Assembly: GCF_002266855.1 (NCBI RefSeq)
Contig: NZ_NGJN01000003.1
Location: 186,001-250,000, forward strand
DNA length: 64,000 bases
Reading direction: 5' to 3'
From: Winogradskyella aurantia
Lineage (GTDB): Bacteria; Bacteroidota; Bacteroidia; Flavobacteriales; Flavobacteriaceae
In this document: one piece after another, positions 61,994 through 64,000 of the stretch
How the letters are laid out: the number at the start of each line of letters is the position of its first letter
How positions within the stretch are numbered: position 1 is the first letter of the stretch
Position numbers and translations under genes: made by a program
Notes under the pieces: model-generated
What the model was told of the DNA's origin: nothing
What the model saw: only the letters and a program-made list of their open reading frames with translations
Database searches by the model: none

Positions 61994-62740
61994 TTAATTT
62001 AAAGTCTCAAAATATGACTTGTACATTCTAACATCCTTCTGCAACATGGCCGATACACCATCTCCTGTTATTGTAGCACCAGCCAATGCATCAACTTCAT
62101 GGTCATTTTTAATATCATTTCTCGGGTCGTTGTTTCCTTTGGCTACTTTAATCCCTTTAAAAACATCTCCATCAAGAAATTTTTCGCCAGTGAAATCATC
62201 CATGAAATACCGCTGCTTTATTTCAGCTCCTAAGCCCGGAGTTTCTCCTTTGTGATCAAAATAAACACCTTGGACAACCATATCCTTATCCAGGGCAACA
62301 TAACCCCAAATAGCATCCCAAAGACCTTTCCCTCTAACAGGAACTATATAAATGCTTTTACCTTCTTTTTCACCAACAAACAGCGGCAATTTACGTTGGT
62401 AATTACCGGACTTGGCCTTATTTTCTTCTTTCTTTATGTCTATAAGATAGGCATCGTTGTCTTCCTTTACCTCTCCACCTTGAATAACGTATTGCTTTTT
62501 GATGTATTTTTTGAATTCGTCTTCAACCACTTCAGTTGGAATGAATTCAACATCATTAGCACCTTCGTTATTGTTTATGCCCATGGCATACAGAATATTC
62601 TGTTGTTTTTCATAACGCTCGTTGGCCTTTACCAATGGCTTTAAACCAGATGCTAACCCCGCGAGAATTGCCCCAACTATTATTACCATGACAACCGCAA
62701 AAATGACGGTGTAACTATTCTTTTCAGTATCAATTGCCAT
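61994..62740 (-). CDS. nqrC: Na+-translocating NADH:quinone reductase subunit C
   Basis: Subunit of 248 residues with one N-terminal helix (about 11-31) and a periplasmic FMN-binding domain. FMN is attached by ApbE to a threonine in the motif D-x-x-(S/T)-G-A-T. Here the site reads DALAGATIT (217-225), with Thr223 kept but Ala220 where Ser or Thr is usual. The domain segments GKGLWDAIWGYVAL and GETPGLGAEI are typical. It lies 2 bases after nqrB and 12 bases before nqrD. Confidence 0.95.
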   Translation of the reverse strand: MAIDTEKNSYTVIFAVVMVIIVGAILAGLASGLKPLVKANERYEKQQNILYAMGINNNEGANDVEFIPTEVVEDEFKKYIKKQYVIQGGEVKEDNDAYLIDIKKEENKAKSGNYQRKLPLFVGEKEGKSIYIVPVRGKGLWDAIWGYVALDKDMVVQGVYFDHKGETPGLGAEIKQRYFMDDFTGEKFLDGDVFKGIKVAKGNNDPRNDIKNDHEVDALAGATITGDGVSAMLQKDVRMYKSYFETLN

Positions 62741-62742
62741 AA

Positions 62743-63951
62743 TTAAGCTGTTTTAACTTTTAAACGTTTAAGTCTTCGTTTCACATTACCCTGTACCACA
62801 TAATGGTCTATGGTTGGTGCAAATACATTCATTAATAGAATTGCAAGGAATACCCCTTCAGGATAAGCCGGATTGAAGACCCTAATCATTATAGAAATAA
62901 ATCCGATCAAGAACCCATATATCCATTTTCCTTTATTGGTTTGGGACGCTGTTACAGGATCTGTAGCCATATAGACAGCACCAAACAAAATACTTCCTAT
63001 TATTAAATGTTGCCAGAAAGGAACACTCATTAATCCATAAAATTTACTCGTATTGGAAATCCAACCGGCATCTACAACACCGTTGAATATTAAGCCCATG
63101 ACTAAGGCACCTATTATAGTACTTAATATTATTCTCCAGCTGCCTATCTTGGAAAAGATTAAAAATAAGGCACCTATTACAATAAGGAACTTTGAGGTTT
63201 CACCAACAGAACCAGGAATTAATCCCCAGAACATATCCCAATAGTCTATACCAGCTAATGTACTATTTTGTGCGTAGGCACCTAATAAGGTTTCACCGGA
63301 AATTGCATCGGGCGTTCCCGCGCGCTCAACCGCACCATGTACCCAGACTTTATCACCAGACATCCATGTTGGATATGCAAAAAATAGGAAAGCCCGAATG
63401 GTTAAAGCTGGATTAAGAATATTCATTCCAGTACCTCCAAATACCTCTTTCCCTATGACAACACCAAATATTACGGCTACTGCCAACATCCAAAGCGGAA
63501 TATCTACAGGCACAATAAGCGGAACCAGCATTCCTGTTACCAAGTAACCCTCCTCCACTTCGTGTCCTTTAATTATCGCGAAAACAAACTCAACAGCTAA
63601 CCCTACGCCATAGGATACAACGACCAATGGTAGTACGGTTAATGCCCCGAGCCAGAAATTATCTAAGGTCCAGAATGTAGAACCCAAAAATCCGTTCGAA
63701 GCTTCAATTTCCCCAAGGGCAAGATAATGTTGATAACCCGCATTAAAAATACCAAATATCAAACAGGGCACTAAGGCAATAATTACGGTATTCATAGTAC
63801 GCTTTAAATCGTCTGCCGCTTTAATGTGTGTACCACCATGCGTCGTTTCATTTGGCGTATATAAAAAAGTAAAAAGCGCACTAAAGGCCGGAAGCCATTT
63901 TTTGTCCTGATGTTTTACTTTAAAATTGTGTAAACTTTGTTTTAAACCCAT
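62743..63951 (-). CDS. nqrB: Na+-translocating NADH:quinone reductase subunit B
   Basis: Largest membrane subunit, 402 residues with about ten helices. It holds a covalent FMN and riboflavin and forms much of the sodium path. The flavin attachment site reads DAISGETLL (215-223) with acceptor Thr221; the family usually has SGAT, so Ala is replaced by Glu220. The segments GKEVFGGTGMNILNPALTIRA-like region (about 168-186) and YMATDPVTASQTNKGKW are standard. nqrA should lie beyond the right edge. Bases 63952-64000 show no reading frame long enough to confirm its end. Confidence 0.95.
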   Translation of the reverse strand: MGLKQSLHNFKVKHQDKKWLPAFSALFTFLYTPNETTHGGTHIKAADDLKRTMNTVIIALVPCLIFGIFNAGYQHYLALGEIEASNGFLGSTFWTLDNFWLGALTVLPLVVVSYGVGLAVEFVFAIIKGHEVEEGYLVTGMLVPLIVPVDIPLWMLAVAVIFGVVIGKEVFGGTGMNILNPALTIRAFLFFAYPTWMSGDKVWVHGAVERAGTPDAISGETLLGAYAQNSTLAGIDYWDMFWGLIPGSVGETSKFLIVIGALFLIFSKIGSWRIILSTIIGALVMGLIFNGVVDAGWISNTSKFYGLMSVPFWQHLIIGSILFGAVYMATDPVTASQTNKGKWIYGFLIGFISIMIRVFNPAYPEGVFLAILLMNVFAPTIDHYVVQGNVKRRLKRLKVKTA

Positions 63952-64000
63952 TTTTAAAATCTTTTTTTCATAGCTTATCTAGTCAATTTCGTTTGAAACC

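Noticed and set aside
62252-62644. Open frame of about 130 codons antisense to nqrC
   Set aside because: Shadow of nqrC, with Phe/Leu-rich translation as expected from the reverse of a Lys-rich coding sequence.
63952-64000. End of nqrA at the right edge
   Set aside because: All three minus-strand frames meet a stop within about 30 bases of the edge, and too few codons remain to recognise the protein.
1-64000. tRNA genes, rRNA, CRISPR arrays, insertion sequences, prophage genes
   Set aside because: No cloverleaf-like spacer, repeat array, transposase or integrase was seen. Spacers are short and the gene content is chromosomal housekeeping.

Overview
The window looks like a chromosome segment of a marine-type member of the Flavobacteriaceae (Bacteroidota). 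The DNA is AT-rich. Genes rarely show Shine-Dalgarno sites, and many have the Bacteroidota -7 promoter element TAnnTTTG just ahead of the start codon. Marker families for the group are present: exosortase XrtF with its partner, a HYC_CC_PP protein, DUF6702, the flavobacterial MreBCD-PBP2-RodA operon and Na+-translocating NADH:quinone reductase (Na+-NQR). About 66 protein genes fill the window. No gap between genes exceeds 300 bases. I saw no tRNA, rRNA, insertion sequence, phage gene or CRISPR array.

Layout. 0-5 kb: a HYC_CC_PP protein, the XrtF exosortase pair, a GAF-domain protein and two tandem MacB/FtsX-type ABC permeases without an ATPase gene. 4.7-12 kb: purH, then the cell-elongation operon mreB-mreC-mreD-mrdA-rodA. 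12-20.8 kb: isocitrate dehydrogenase, valS, a DUF1573 protein, a two-lobed retropepsin-like protein with PDZ domain, an aminotransferase and murB. 20.9-26.3 kb: a sigma/anti-sigma pair, aquaporin Z, and a tight row of small Cys-rich protein, glycosyltransferase, second sigma factor and atypical Nramp transporter. 26.3-36.2 kb: lipA-gap, a TPR hybrid histidine kinase, lpxK, a Nif3-like gene with a zinc-ribbon-family gene, msrA, a methyltransferase, a lipoprotein and a CDGSH iron-sulfur protein.

36.3-44.1 kb is a catabolic cluster for the lower kynurenine pathway. KynU and Kmo lead to 3-hydroxyanthranilate. The dioxygenase, ACMS decarboxylase, semialdehyde dehydrogenase and RidA-type deaminase then carry it through aminocarboxymuconate semialdehyde and 2-aminomuconate to central metabolism. 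Tryptophan 2,3-dioxygenase and formamidase are not in the window. The cluster also holds an SDR-fold protein that has lost the YxxxK catalytic pair, and an O-methyltransferase.

44.1-49 kb: tatA, then a four-gene row of exported proteins on the minus strand (two related carboxypeptidase-regulatory-like proteins, DUF6702, M1 metallopeptidase). This row is the best candidate here for an undescribed system. 49-56.7 kb: peptidase E, an M48 peptidase, an ankyrin protein, gpmI, a HAD-like protein, a CoA-transferase and map-cupin-methyltransferase. 56.7-64 kb: the flavin transferase ApbE, three small uncharacterised genes and nqrFEDCB (nqrA would lie beyond the right edge). ApbE is the enzyme that attaches FMN to NqrB and NqrC, so the two belong together functionally.

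Limits: all calls come from reading motifs. No alignment, structure prediction or database search was run, and promoter calls are single-motif matches.
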